DNA from: UBA6115 sp012514225
GTDB lineage: Bacteria > Bacillota > Clostridia > Christensenellales > Aristaeellaceae
Assembly: GCA_036756425.1 (NCBI GenBank)
Contig: DAIOLC010000073.1
Span: 1 to 5,635 of the forward strand
Reading direction: 5' to 3'
Length of the DNA stretch: 5,635 nt
Shown here: positions 1 to 5,518 of the stretch, in pieces
Layout of the letters: every line of letters begins with the position of its first letter
How positions within the stretch are numbered: the first letter of the stretch is position 1
Made by a program: the position numbers and the translations under genes
The notes under the pieces: model-generated
Databases searched by the model: none
Told to the model about the DNA's origin: nothing
Seen by the model: only the letters and a program-made list of their open reading frames with translations

Positions 1-164
1 GGGGGCTTCGGGGGGCGGCAGCCCACCGATGGAAATCGTGTCGTCCGGCAATGCCTGCCGCGCGGGGCGTTTCCGCGAACAGCGAAAACCTTCCGCAGCC
101 ATCCTGCGAATCGAAAAAGGTCCGCAGCAGGGGAAGCCTCTTGATGGATGGAAACAGATTACAA
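1..164. other. Left edge: no assignable gene
   Basis: No frame here gives a recognisable protein. A minus-strand frame from an ATG at 102 runs off the left edge for 34 codons without a ribosome-binding site at good spacing, and a plus-strand frame is open from the edge to a TAA at 170-172. Both could be ends of neighbouring genes, but open frames of this size are common in DNA this rich in G+C. The stretch 140-175 is distinctly AT-richer, consistent with intergenic DNA. Confidence 0.4.
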
Positions 165-195
165 AAGGATAAAACAGCCCGCGGAGGCGGGCTGT
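165..195 (-). terminator. Intrinsic terminator of the peptidoglycan-binding protein gene
   Basis: A perfect 9-bp inverted repeat, ACAGCCCGC (174-182) and GCGGGCTGT (187-195), surrounds a 4-base loop. Read on the minus strand, the stem is followed by a T-rich run (TTTTATCCTTTT), the layout of a Rho-independent terminator. It begins 22 bp beyond the stop codon of the minus-strand gene that ends at 218. On the plus strand the stem is followed by GGAAAAG with no T tract, so it should work in the minus direction only. Confidence 0.85.
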
Positions 196-217
196 GGAAA
201 AGCCGGACGGAAGGGCC

Positions 218-1261
218 TTACTTGGGAACGGCGGTCGGGGACATCAGCTTGTCCCAGGTGAGCTGGCCCACCACGCCGTCCACCTTCAGGGCGTTGCGCT
301 TCTGGAAGATCTTGACGGCCGTGAAGGTCGCGTAGCCGAACTTGCCGTCCACGTCGATGGTGTAGTAGCCCAGCTGCCCCAGGCGGGTCTGGATTTGCTG
401 CACCAGGATGCCCGAGGAGCCGTAGGCGATGCGAAGCTCCACCGCGGGTGTGACGGTCGCCGGCTTGGGCAGCGGGTTGGGCCCGAACAGCGTGTCCCAG
501 GTGTTGCGGCCGACCACGCCGTCGGGTTTCAGGAAATTGACGCGCTGGAACTCCCGCACCGCCCGGACGGTGGCGTAGCCGTACACGCCGTCGATCTTGC
601 CCGGGGAGTATTTCAGCTGGTGCAGCCTGGTCTGGATTTGCCGGACCAGGTTGCCCCGCATGCCGTAGGTGATGCGGAAATAGGTGCCGGCGGAGGGGTC
701 GGGCAGGTTGGGGGTGGTATCGGGCTCATAGGGCGAGGCGGAGGAGCTGAACAGCGCCCTCCAGGTCGTCGGGCCCACGATGCCATCGACGGTCAGCCGG
801 TTCCACTTCTGGAACTCCTTCACCGCCAGGAAGGTGGCGTAGCCGAATTTGGAGTCCGCCGTGCCGCTGTAGAACCTCAGCGCGCGCAGGCGGTCCTGCA
901 CCATTTTGACCGCGGGGCCGGAATCCCCGTAGGCGACGCGGATGGCCAGCTGGGAGGTGACGGTCACCCCCTTGCTGTTGACGACGGTGTTGGCGAACAG
1001 GCGCGAGGTTGTCACCACGCCGATGACGCCGTCCACCTTCAGGCCGTTCATGCCTTGGAACGCGCGCACGGCCAGGTAGGTGGAGTAGCCGAACTTGCTG
1101 TCGACGTCCCCCCTGTAGAAGCCCAGCTGCTTCAGGCGCGCCTGTGCGAGCCGGACCTGCTTGCCTTCCGCGCCGATTTTGAGGTTTTCCGCCAGGGCGC
1201 CGGAGACCGCCCCCAGCAACAGCAGCGCGCACAAAAGCCCCGCCACCAACCGTCTGTTCAT
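218..1261 (-). CDS. Secreted protein with four peptidoglycan-binding (PG_binding_1) domains
   Basis: This encodes a predicted exported protein of 347 residues that should bind the cell wall. Residues 1-24 form a signal peptide: MNRR, a Leu/Ala-rich core, and a probable cleavage site after the GALA motif. Four copies of the PG_binding_1 fold follow, at about residues 28-89, 107-171, 195-258 and 275-339. Each shows the family pattern: a G-x-x-G-x-x-V start, a Q-x-R-L-x-x-L helix, D-G/S-x-F/Y-G, an A-V-x-x-F-Q helix and a closing D-G-V/I-x-G-x-x-T. Pro-rich linkers precede repeats 3 and 4. No amidase, peptidase or transglycosylase domain is present, so it is probably an anchoring or accessory wall protein, not an enzyme. 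I prefer the ATG at 1261 over the GTG at 1270 because an AAGGGG ribosome-binding site (1270-1275) lies 8 bases before the ATG and overlaps the GTG. A terminator follows the gene. The fold is clear; the biological role is unknown. Confidence 0.88.
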   Translation of the reverse strand: MNRRLVAGLLCALLLLGAVSGALAENLKIGAEGKQVRLAQARLKQLGFYRGDVDSKFGYSTYLAVRAFQGMNGLKVDGVIGVVTTSRLFANTVVNSKGVTVTSQLAIRVAYGDSGPAVKMVQDRLRALRFYSGTADSKFGYATFLAVKEFQKWNRLTVDGIVGPTTWRALFSSSASPYEPDTTPNLPDPSAGTYFRITYGMRGNLVRQIQTRLHQLKYSPGKIDGVYGYATVRAVREFQRVNFLKPDGVVGRNTWDTLFGPNPLPKPATVTPAVELRIAYGSSGILVQQIQTRLGQLGYYTIDVDGKFGYATFTAVKIFQKRNALKVDGVVGQLTWDKLMSPTAVPK

Positions 1262-1299
1262 CTGTCGCACCCCTTTCCGAAGGTCATATGGAGTGATGG

Positions 1300-1328
1300 G
1301 TATCGGTTTAACTATACCTCACCGATAC
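1300..1328. promoter_or_regulatory. Perfect 8-bp inverted repeat around a -10-like element; candidate operator
   Basis: GTATCGGT (1300-1307) and ACCGATAC (1321-1328) are exact inverted copies separated by 13 bp, so the half-site centres are 21 bp (about two helical turns) apart. The spacer contains, on the minus strand, TATAGT (1311-1316), a 5/6 match to the sigma-A -10 hexamer, though I see no good -35 at standard spacing. The arrangement fits a dimeric regulator site over a promoter of the downstream peptidoglycan-binding protein gene. If transcription starts further upstream (1358-1386), the same repeat could instead fold as an 8-bp RNA hairpin in the 5' leader. The repeat is seen directly; the regulatory role is inferred. 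Confidence 0.5.
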
Positions 1329-1357
1329 AACGGATTCCATAAAGGAAACATTGCGAA

Positions 1358-1386
1358 AATATAAAAATAGTGGTTCCCTTTGTTAC
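1358..1386 (-). promoter_or_regulatory. Candidate sigma-A promoter for the peptidoglycan-binding protein gene
   Basis: On the minus strand GTAACA (1381-1386, 4/6 to TTGACA) is followed after exactly 17 bp by TATATT (1358-1363, 5/6 to TATAAT). The -35 overlaps the last codons of radA. A start near 1351 would give a leader of about 90 nt that includes the inverted repeat at 1300-1328. No convincing radA terminator lies in this gap, so read-through from radA is also possible. Confidence 0.4.
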
Positions 1387-2783
1387 GAATCAGCGCCGTC
1401 CGGTTCCTCCCCTGCCAGCAGGTGCAGGGCCGCGACGGCCTGGGAGACGGTGGACACGGGGTGGAGGCGAACGCCGGCGGGCGGCTTGAGCTTGCCCAGG
1501 CGGTCCCGGGGGCAGATGACCTGGCCGAAGCCCAGGCGCGCGCATTCCGCGAGGCGGCGCTCCATATGGGGTACGGGGCGCACCTCGCCCAGCAGCCCCA
1601 CCTCCCCCATCGCGGCCACGTCGCGGGGCAGGGTCTTGTCCGAAAGGGAGGAGGCGACGGCCAGGCAGACGGCCAGGTCGGCCGCCGGCTCGTCCAGGCT
1701 CAGCCCGCCGGCGACGTTGATGTATACGTCCTGGTTGAACAGCCGCAGCCCCGCCCGCTTTTCCAGCACCGCCAGCAGCAGGGCGACGCGCGCCTGGTCC
1801 ATGCCGTTGACGGTGCGGCGGGGGGCGGAAAAGAAGCTTTGCGCGGCCAGTGCCTGCAAGTCCACCATGACCGGGCGGCTGCCCTCCATGCCGCAGAAGA
1901 CCACGGAGCCGGAGATGCCGGAGGCGCGGTCGCGCAGCAGGGTTTCGGAGGCGTTCTCCACCGCCCGCATCCCGCCGCCGGTCATCTCGAACAGACCCAG
2001 CTCGTTGACGGAGCCGTAGCGGTTCTTGCTGGCCCGCAGCAGGCGGTATTCCCGGCGGTAGTCGCCCTCGAAGTACAATACGACGTCCACCATGTGCTCC
2101 AGCACCCGGGGGCCGGCGATGGCGCCTTCCTTGGTCACGTGGCCCACCAGCATCACCGCGCAGCCGGTGGTTTTCGCGTAGCGCATGAGGACGGCGGCGC
2201 TTTCCCGCACCTGGCTGACGGAGCCGGGGGCGGAGGCCATGTCCGGCCGGTACATCGTCTGGATGGAGTCCACCACCGCGTATTCCGGCGCGTGGCGGGC
2301 CAGTTTCTCCTCCACCGCGTCCATGGCGTTTTCCGCCAGGACCAGCATCTTCGACCGGCCGGCGCCCAGGCGGTCGGCGCGCAGCTTGATCTGCCGCGCG
2401 CTCTCCTCCCCGGTGACGTACAGCACGCGCTTGCCGGTTTCCGCCAGGTGGGCGGCCACCTGGAGCAGGAGGGTGCTCTTCCCCACGCCGGGCTCGCCGC
2501 CGATGAGCAGCAGGGAGCCCTCCACGATGCCGCCGCCCAGCACGCGGTCGAACTCCGGGATGCCGGTGGACTGGTGGAGGGCGGCGTCCGCGTCGATGCC
2601 GCCCAGCTCCGTGGCCTCGGCGCCCGTGCCCGCCTGGCGCTTCAGGGCCGGCCGGGCCGCCGCCGCCGGCGCCTCCGCCGTTTCCTCCAGCGTGTTCCAC
2701 GCGTCGCAGCCGGGGCATTTGCCGTACCAGCGGGGCGACTCGTGCCCGCAGGCGGAGCAGACGTAGAGGGTTCTCTTCTTCAA
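1383..2783 (-). CDS. radA: DNA repair protein RadA (Sms)
   Basis: RadA is a cytoplasmic, RecA-related ATPase that acts in homologous recombination and in processing recombination intermediates, as a branch-migration helicase. This 466-residue product has the full family layout and about the usual length. A four-cysteine zinc finger (C9, C12, C23, C26) is followed by a RecA-like core with Walker A GEPGVGKST (96-104) and Walker B ending VVD (170-172). The RadA signature KNRYG is at 253-257. From about residue 290 a Lon-protease-like domain follows, without protease function in known RadA proteins. I chose the TTG at 2783 because a ribosome-binding site (AAAGGAAAG) lies just upstream and MKKRTLYVC matches the normal RadA N terminus. 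The in-frame ATGs at 2837 and 2849 would add 18-22 unrelated residues, overlap thiN on the other strand and lie beyond the likely promoter. In many Bacillota radA sits by clpC or disA; here it is divergent from thiN. Confidence 0.95.
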   Translation of the reverse strand: MKKRTLYVCSACGHESPRWYGKCPGCDAWNTLEETAEAPAAAARPALKRQAGTGAEATELGGIDADAALHQSTGIPEFDRVLGGGIVEGSLLLIGGEPGVGKSTLLLQVAAHLAETGKRVLYVTGEESARQIKLRADRLGAGRSKMLVLAENAMDAVEEKLARHAPEYAVVDSIQTMYRPDMASAPGSVSQVRESAAVLMRYAKTTGCAVMLVGHVTKEGAIAGPRVLEHMVDVVLYFEGDYRREYRLLRASKNRYGSVNELGLFEMTGGGMRAVENASETLLRDRASGISGSVVFCGMEGSRPVMVDLQALAAQSFFSAPRRTVNGMDQARVALLLAVLEKRAGLRLFNQDVYINVAGGLSLDEPAADLAVCLAVASSLSDKTLPRDVAAMGEVGLLGEVRPVPHMERRLAECARLGFGQVICPRDRLGKLKPPAGVRLHPVSTVSQAVAALHLLAGEEPDGADS

Positions 2784-2813
2784 GGGCTTTCCTTTCAGGC
2801 GCGGGGCGCGTGG

Positions 2814-2830
2814 TATAATCGGCGCGGAGG
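2814..2830 (+). promoter_or_regulatory. Extended -10 promoter and ribosome-binding site of thiN; possible two-way promoter with radA
   Basis: TATAAT (2814-2819) is preceded by TG plus one base, a consensus extended -10, which can work without a good -35; none is visible. The expected start, near 2826, coincides with the GGAGG ribosome-binding site (2826-2830) five bases before the thiN ATG, giving a leader of only about 10 nt. On the opposite strand the same bases read GATTAT (2815-2820), which keeps the key A2 and T6 of a -10. This would start radA about 25 nt before its TTG. Both genes may therefore share overlapping -10 elements. Confidence 0.6.
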
Positions 2831-2835
2831 GAAAC

Positions 2836-3462
2836 ATGGCAAAAGGCACGGCGTACCTGGTCGGCGCGGGCGCCTTTACGCGGCGCGGGTTTCACCCGGC
2901 GCCGGGCGACGCCGTCATCGCGGCGGACGGCGGGGCGGATGCGCTGGAGCGGGCCGGCCTGCGGGCGCAACTGGTGCTGGGCGACATGGATTCCCTGAAA
3001 CGCCCGCACCCGGGCGCCGCCCGGCTGCGCTTCCCCCGGCAGAAGGACCTGACGGACCTGGCGCTGGCCCTGCGGATGGCGGAGGCGCGGGGGTTTGGGC
3101 GGTTCAAGCTCTACGGCGCCCTGGGCGGCCGGCTGGACCACAGCCTGGCCAACCTGCAGCTGCTGGCGGGGCTCGCGCGGAAGGGGCTGCGAGGCGTCAT
3201 CGTCGCGCCGGGGATGAGCGCCTTCTGCGTTGCGGACGGCCGCCTGGCGCTGCCGCCGCTGCCCGCGGGGCGGCTGGTGTCCGTGTTCGCTTGGGGCGGC
3301 CCCGCATACGGGGTGACGCTGGACGGGCTGAAGTATCCGCTCGATAACGCAAATCTCCACCCGGAAGAGCCCCTGGGCGTCAGCAACGAGGCGCTGGGCG
3401 GGCCGGTACGAATCGCGGTCCGGCGGGGAACGCTGCTGGTCACGGTGACGCGGGAGGCTTAG
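2836..3462 (+). CDS. thiN: Thiamine pyrophosphokinase
   Basis: This cytoplasmic enzyme transfers pyrophosphate from ATP to thiamine to make thiamine diphosphate, which allows use of salvaged thiamine. The 208-residue length is typical. The catalytic domain has the family motifs in order: ADGGAD (30-35), LGDMDS (48-53, metal and nucleotide binding), KDLTD (70-74) and GGRLDHSLAN (97-106). The C-terminal beta domain, which helps bind thiamine, carries the LKYPL and VSNEAL segments, both characteristic of the family. The ATG has a GGAGG site 5 bases upstream. In many Bacillota thiN follows rpe or rsgA; here it stands alone, divergent from radA and convergent with a kinase gene. No thiamine-diphosphate riboswitch can fit in the roughly 10-nt leader predicted from the extended -10, so riboswitch control looks unlikely. 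Confidence 0.93.
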   Translation: MAKGTAYLVGAGAFTRRGFHPAPGDAVIAADGGADALERAGLRAQLVLGDMDSLKRPHPGAARLRFPRQKDLTDLALALRMAEARGFGRFKLYGALGGRLDHSLANLQLLAGLARKGLRGVIVAPGMSAFCVADGRLALPPLPAGRLVSVFAWGGPAYGVTLDGLKYPLDNANLHPEEPLGVSNEALGGPVRIAVRRGTLLVTVTREA

Positions 3463-4565
3463 GAAAAGCGGGACACGTCCGCCCGGACCGCCTCCGACAG
3501 CTCCTTTTCGCGGCGCTCCATGTCAAACAGCAGCGCCAGCTGCGCCCGGGTGCGGACGAGGTTGTGCCGGGGCGAATCGATTTTGTAATAGGGGTCCCCC
3601 CGCAGGTAATCGGTCAGAAAGCGCATCGCCTGCTCGCAGGTGATGACCAGGGCGCCCAGCGGCAGGCGCAGCAGCTCCTCCCGGGTGAGGAAGCCGGCGG
3701 TCTCCCGGATAAAGCCGTGGGTGAAGGCGCGCGCCTTGCCCATATCCAGGAAGACCCGGCCGGGGTCCTCCTCGTCCTCCTTTGCCGTGGAGGCGCCGTA
3801 GCGCAGGCCGTCGCCATAATCGTAGAGCGCGGAGCCGGGCATGACCGTGTCCAGGTCGATGACGCACAGCGCCTCGCCGGTCTTTTCGTCCAGCAGGACG
3901 TTGCTGGCCTTGGCGTCGTTGTGCGTGACCCGAAGGGGAAGCGTGCCTTCGGCCGTCAGGCGGACGATTTCCCCCATCATGGCGTGCCGCGCCGTCACCT
4001 GCCGGATTTCCTCCCGGGCCTCGGCGGCGCGGCCGGCAACGTCCTCCTCCACCGCGCGGACGAAGGCGCCGAAGCGCAGCGGCGTGTTGTGGAAGTCCGG
4101 AATGGTTTCGTACAGCTCCCCGGCGGGGAAGTCCGCCAGGTGCCGCTGGAACTGCCCGAAGGCGACGCCCGCCTGCTCCATCTGCGCCTCCGTCGCCTCG
4201 CGTTCCGGGACGAAGGCGCCGGAAATATAGGCGTAGGCGCGCCAGAAGCCACCCCGCGCGTCCTCGTGCAGGGCGCCCCCGTCCAGGGTGCGGACAACCT
4301 CCAGCACCCGGCGCGCCGCGTCGCCCCGAAGCCTCAGAATCCCGCGCCTCAAGTGCTCCGTGACGCGGGTGATGTTGCTCATCACCTCGTCGGGGTGGTG
4401 GAAAACGTAGGTGTTGATGCGCTGGAGAGTGTATTGGTTGAGTTTGCCGCCGTCCCAGAAATCCAGCAGGTAGGTGGCGTTGATGTGGCCGGAGGTCAGC
4501 TCCCGCGCGGAAGCGAAGCGGCCCTCGAACCCAAAGCGGGGCAGGATATCCCGAATTTCTTCCAT
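3459..4565 (-). CDS. APH-family sugar kinase, similar to N-acetylhexosamine 1-kinase (NahK)
   Basis: This is a 368-residue cytoplasmic phosphotransferase of the APH/choline kinase fold. The N-terminal lobe has a SGHINATYLLD segment (25-35) and the LQRINTYVFHHP block (47-58), which I recall as typical of NahK-like proteins. The C-terminal lobe has the catalytic loop THNDAKASNVLLD (214-226, with D217 as likely base and N222) and the metal-binding IDLDT (236-240). Length and motifs agree with NahK, which phosphorylates GlcNAc or GalNAc at C1 in lacto-N-biose/galacto-N-biose use. No phosphorylase or epimerase gene of that pathway is in view, so the true substrate is uncertain. The ATG at 4565 starts the conserved domain; the open frame continues upstream only as a non-homologous extension through the promoter. 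The best ribosome-binding site, AGGAGG (4579-4584), is 13 bases from the ATG, longer than usual. The stop codon overlaps that of thiN. Confidence 0.85.
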   Translation of the reverse strand: MEEIRDILPRFGFEGRFASARELTSGHINATYLLDFWDGGKLNQYTLQRINTYVFHHPDEVMSNITRVTEHLRRGILRLRGDAARRVLEVVRTLDGGALHEDARGGFWRAYAYISGAFVPEREATEAQMEQAGVAFGQFQRHLADFPAGELYETIPDFHNTPLRFGAFVRAVEEDVAGRAAEAREEIRQVTARHAMMGEIVRLTAEGTLPLRVTHNDAKASNVLLDEKTGEALCVIDLDTVMPGSALYDYGDGLRYGASTAKEDEEDPGRVFLDMGKARAFTHGFIRETAGFLTREELLRLPLGALVITCEQAMRFLTDYLRGDPYYKIDSPRHNLVRTRAQLALLFDMERREKELSEAVRADVSRFS

Positions 4566-4605
4566 GGCCGCGCCGCCGCCTCCTATGCCTCGTTGTTCCG
4601 CATGT

Positions 4606-4634
4606 ATTGTAGCGGGGGGCAGGGACGGTGTCAA
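4606..4634 (-). promoter_or_regulatory. Near-consensus sigma-A promoter of the NahK-like kinase gene
   Basis: On the minus strand a perfect -35 TTGACA (4629-4634) is followed after exactly 17 bp by TACAAT (4606-4611, 5/6 to consensus). The predicted start near 4599 gives a leader of about 34 nt that includes the AGGAGG site at 4579-4584. It lies in the 162-bp gap between this gene and the divergent DUF6157-like gene. I see no operator-like inverted repeat at this promoter, so constitutive or moderately strong expression is likely. Confidence 0.82.
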
Positions 4635-4727
4635 TTTCCGCAAGGGTTTCAGGACGGAAGGAAGCGCCGGGCGGGTATCATCGTGCGGGCGGGGAAAAAG
4701 AATCCGCCCGAAGGGGGAGCGCCGCGC

Positions 4728-5117
4728 ATGAAAACCCACAGCACCGATTATTTCAACGCCTTCATCCAAATCGCGGAGGACTGCCCGGCGCAAAAAGGCG
4801 AGGCGCCGCCGGACAAGGAGCCCAAGACCGCAGCGCGGCGGGAATTCGAGATGATTTCCGGGGCGCCCTACCGGCACACCTCCGACGACGCGCAGTATGA
4901 AATCCGCGCGAAGCCGAAGGGCATCAGCCGGGAGGCGTACTTTTCGAAGGGCCAGCCCTGTTTCCGCGCGTCCGCGCTGACCCAGCGCTACGGCTGGGGC
5001 GTCCACTATGACGCGGAGGGCCGGATGGCGCTCTACGGCGTGGAAACGGAGGCATACCGGCGGCTGGCGGAAGACGGCAGCCTGAAGCAATTGAAGGCGA
5101 TGCGGAGCCGGAAGTAA
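4728..5117 (+). CDS. DUF6157-like conserved protein of unknown function
   Basis: This 129-residue soluble protein has no signal peptide or membrane segment. From memory it matches the DUF6157 family well along its whole length: the MKTHSTDYFNAFIQIAEDCP start (1-20), PYRHTSDD (47-54), FSKGQPCFRAS (72-82), RYGWGVHYD (87-95) and the KAMRSRK end (123-129). The function of the family is not known to me. The invariant-looking Cys19 and Cys78 and the many conserved polar and aromatic residues hint at a binding site, but that is only inference. The ATG is preceded by GGGGGAG (4713-4719) at 8 bases. The open frame extends far upstream, but that part is antisense to the kinase gene and lacks homology. 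A TATCAT (4676-4681) may be its -10, with no clear -35. The T-tract structure at 5155-5225 probably ends its transcript. Confidence 0.85.
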   Translation: MKTHSTDYFNAFIQIAEDCPAQKGEAPPDKEPKTAARREFEMISGAPYRHTSDDAQYEIRAKPKGISREAYFSKGQPCFRASALTQRYGWGVHYDAEGRMALYGVETEAYRRLAEDGSLKQLKAMRSRK

Positions 5118-5154
5118 TCGGGAAAGCCGCAGGGGCGGAGTTTATTGGTTTGGG

Positions 5155-5225
5155 AGCGCCTGCGCCTCGCAGCCGGATGAGCGCAAGCCTGTAAAAAAGT
5201 AGGGTAGGCAATCAGGCGCTTTTTT
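5155..5225 (+). terminator. Terminator-like structured element with an internal branched fold
   Basis: AGCGCCTG (5155-5162) and CAGGCGCT (5213-5220) are exact inverted copies, and the second runs into TTTTTT (5220-5225), as in an intrinsic terminator. The 50 bases between them are unusually long for a terminator loop and can fold further. TGCGCCTC (5161-5168) pairs with GAGCGCA (5179-5185) with one bulged C, and GCCTGT (5187-5192) pairs with GGTAGGC-type bases (5204-5209) with two wobbles. With the outer stem reduced to 6 bp this makes a compact three-way junction. It lies 37 bp after the DUF6157-like stop codon, so it is most simply that gene's terminator. A small RNA is also possible. Confidence 0.6.
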
Positions 5226-5233
5226 CATGATTC

Positions 5234-5375
5234 GCTTGCTGTCCCAAGGCCGTGGGTGCAAGGCGCGATTCCGCATGAACCACAGGCTTGCCCAGCGCCG
5301 CGGATAGAAGAGCATTTCCGCATCACCGCAGGGTGGCCCAGGGTCGCGGGCGCAAGGCGCGTTTCCCTTTACCGC
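5234..5375. repeat. About three imperfect tandem units of 46-50 bp
   Basis: Two 46-bp units (5284-5329 and 5330-5375) and a more diverged longer unit (about 5234-5283) lie head to tail. Shared pieces are GCCCAG-x-G-x-CGCGG in units 2 and 3, GCAAGGCGCG in units 1 and 3 (5258-5267 and 5352-5361), and TTCCGCAT-x-A-x-C near the ends of units 1 and 2. The units are noncoding as far as I can see and stop just before the tRNA promoter. This covers most of the 312-bp gap 5118-5429 that the T-tract structure and the promoter do not explain. Their function is unknown. Confidence 0.5.
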
Positions 5376-5376
5376 C

Positions 5377-5406
5377 TTGACAGTCCCGGCGCAGCCGCGA
5401 TAACAT
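5377..5406 (+). promoter_or_regulatory. Promoter of the tRNA-Ser gene
   Basis: A perfect -35 TTGACA (5377-5382) is followed after 18 bp by TAACAT (5401-5406), which keeps T1, A2, A5 and T6 of the -10 consensus. The predicted start near 5413 is about 17 nt before the tRNA 5' end, which fits a short leader removed by RNase P. The -35 begins two bases after the last tandem repeat unit. Confidence 0.7.
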
Positions 5407-5429
5407 GAGGCGCGGCGAAAGCCGCCTGT

Positions 5430-5518
5430 GCAGAGGTATCGAAGCGGTCATAACGGGGCTGACTCGAAATCAGTTTGGCTGAAAGGCCACGTGGGTTCGA
5501 ATCCCACCCTCTGCGCCA
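5430..5518 (+). tRNA. tRNA-Ser, anticodon CGA
   Basis: This tRNA reads the serine codon UCG. The acceptor stem GCAGAGG (5430-5436) pairs fully with CCTCTGC (5508-5514), followed by discriminator G5515 and an encoded CCA (5516-5518). The anticodon stem GCTGA/TCAGT holds the loop CTCGAAA, giving anticodon CGA at 5465-5467. A long variable arm (TGGC/GCCA stem) marks it as class II, as expected for serine. The T arm is GTGGG-TTCGAAT-CCCAC (5491-5507). The D stem is short and contains one T-G pair. The body resembles clostridial tRNA-Ser(CGA), with the second acceptor pair changed but still matched (C-G). Confidence 0.95.

Noticed and set aside
1..172. Partial genes at the left edge on either strand
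   Set aside because: Neither the 34-codon minus frame from 102 nor the plus frame ending at 172 has a recognisable product or a good start signal. Evidence is too thin for a gene call.
194..1342. Long plus-strand open frame opposite the peptidoglycan-binding protein gene
   Set aside because: It is the antisense shadow of a clear four-repeat protein with signal peptide. Its translation is rich in Gly, Val, His and Gln with no domain, as expected from reverse-reading G+C-rich codons.
2784..2849. Longer RadA starting at the ATG codons at 2849 or 2837
   Set aside because: The added residues do not resemble RadA, they overlap the thiN start and lie upstream of the likely radA promoter. The TTG at 2783 has a better-placed ribosome-binding site.
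1380..3360. Open frames of about 655 codons on both strands across radA and thiN
   Set aside because: They overlap well-supported RadA and ThiN in other frames and give low-complexity Arg/Gly/Ala-rich products with no motif. A lack of stop codons is common at this base composition.
3564..4727. Upstream part of the plus-strand frame leading into the DUF6157-like gene
   Set aside because: It is antisense to the kinase, and family similarity begins exactly at the ATG at 4728, which has its own ribosome-binding site.
4566..5090. N-terminal extension of the kinase frame upstream of the ATG at 4565
   Set aside because: It crosses the promoter TTGACA-N17-TACAAT and is antisense to the DUF6157-like gene. 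Homology to the kinase family begins at the chosen ATG.
5155..5225. Known riboswitch class (for example cyclic di-GMP or thiamine diphosphate)
   Set aside because: Some short pieces look familiar, but the conserved cores of those classes are absent and no regulated protein gene follows.
5234..5375. CRISPR array
   Set aside because: The units are diverged along their whole length with no identical repeats and no distinct spacers, and no cas gene is in view.
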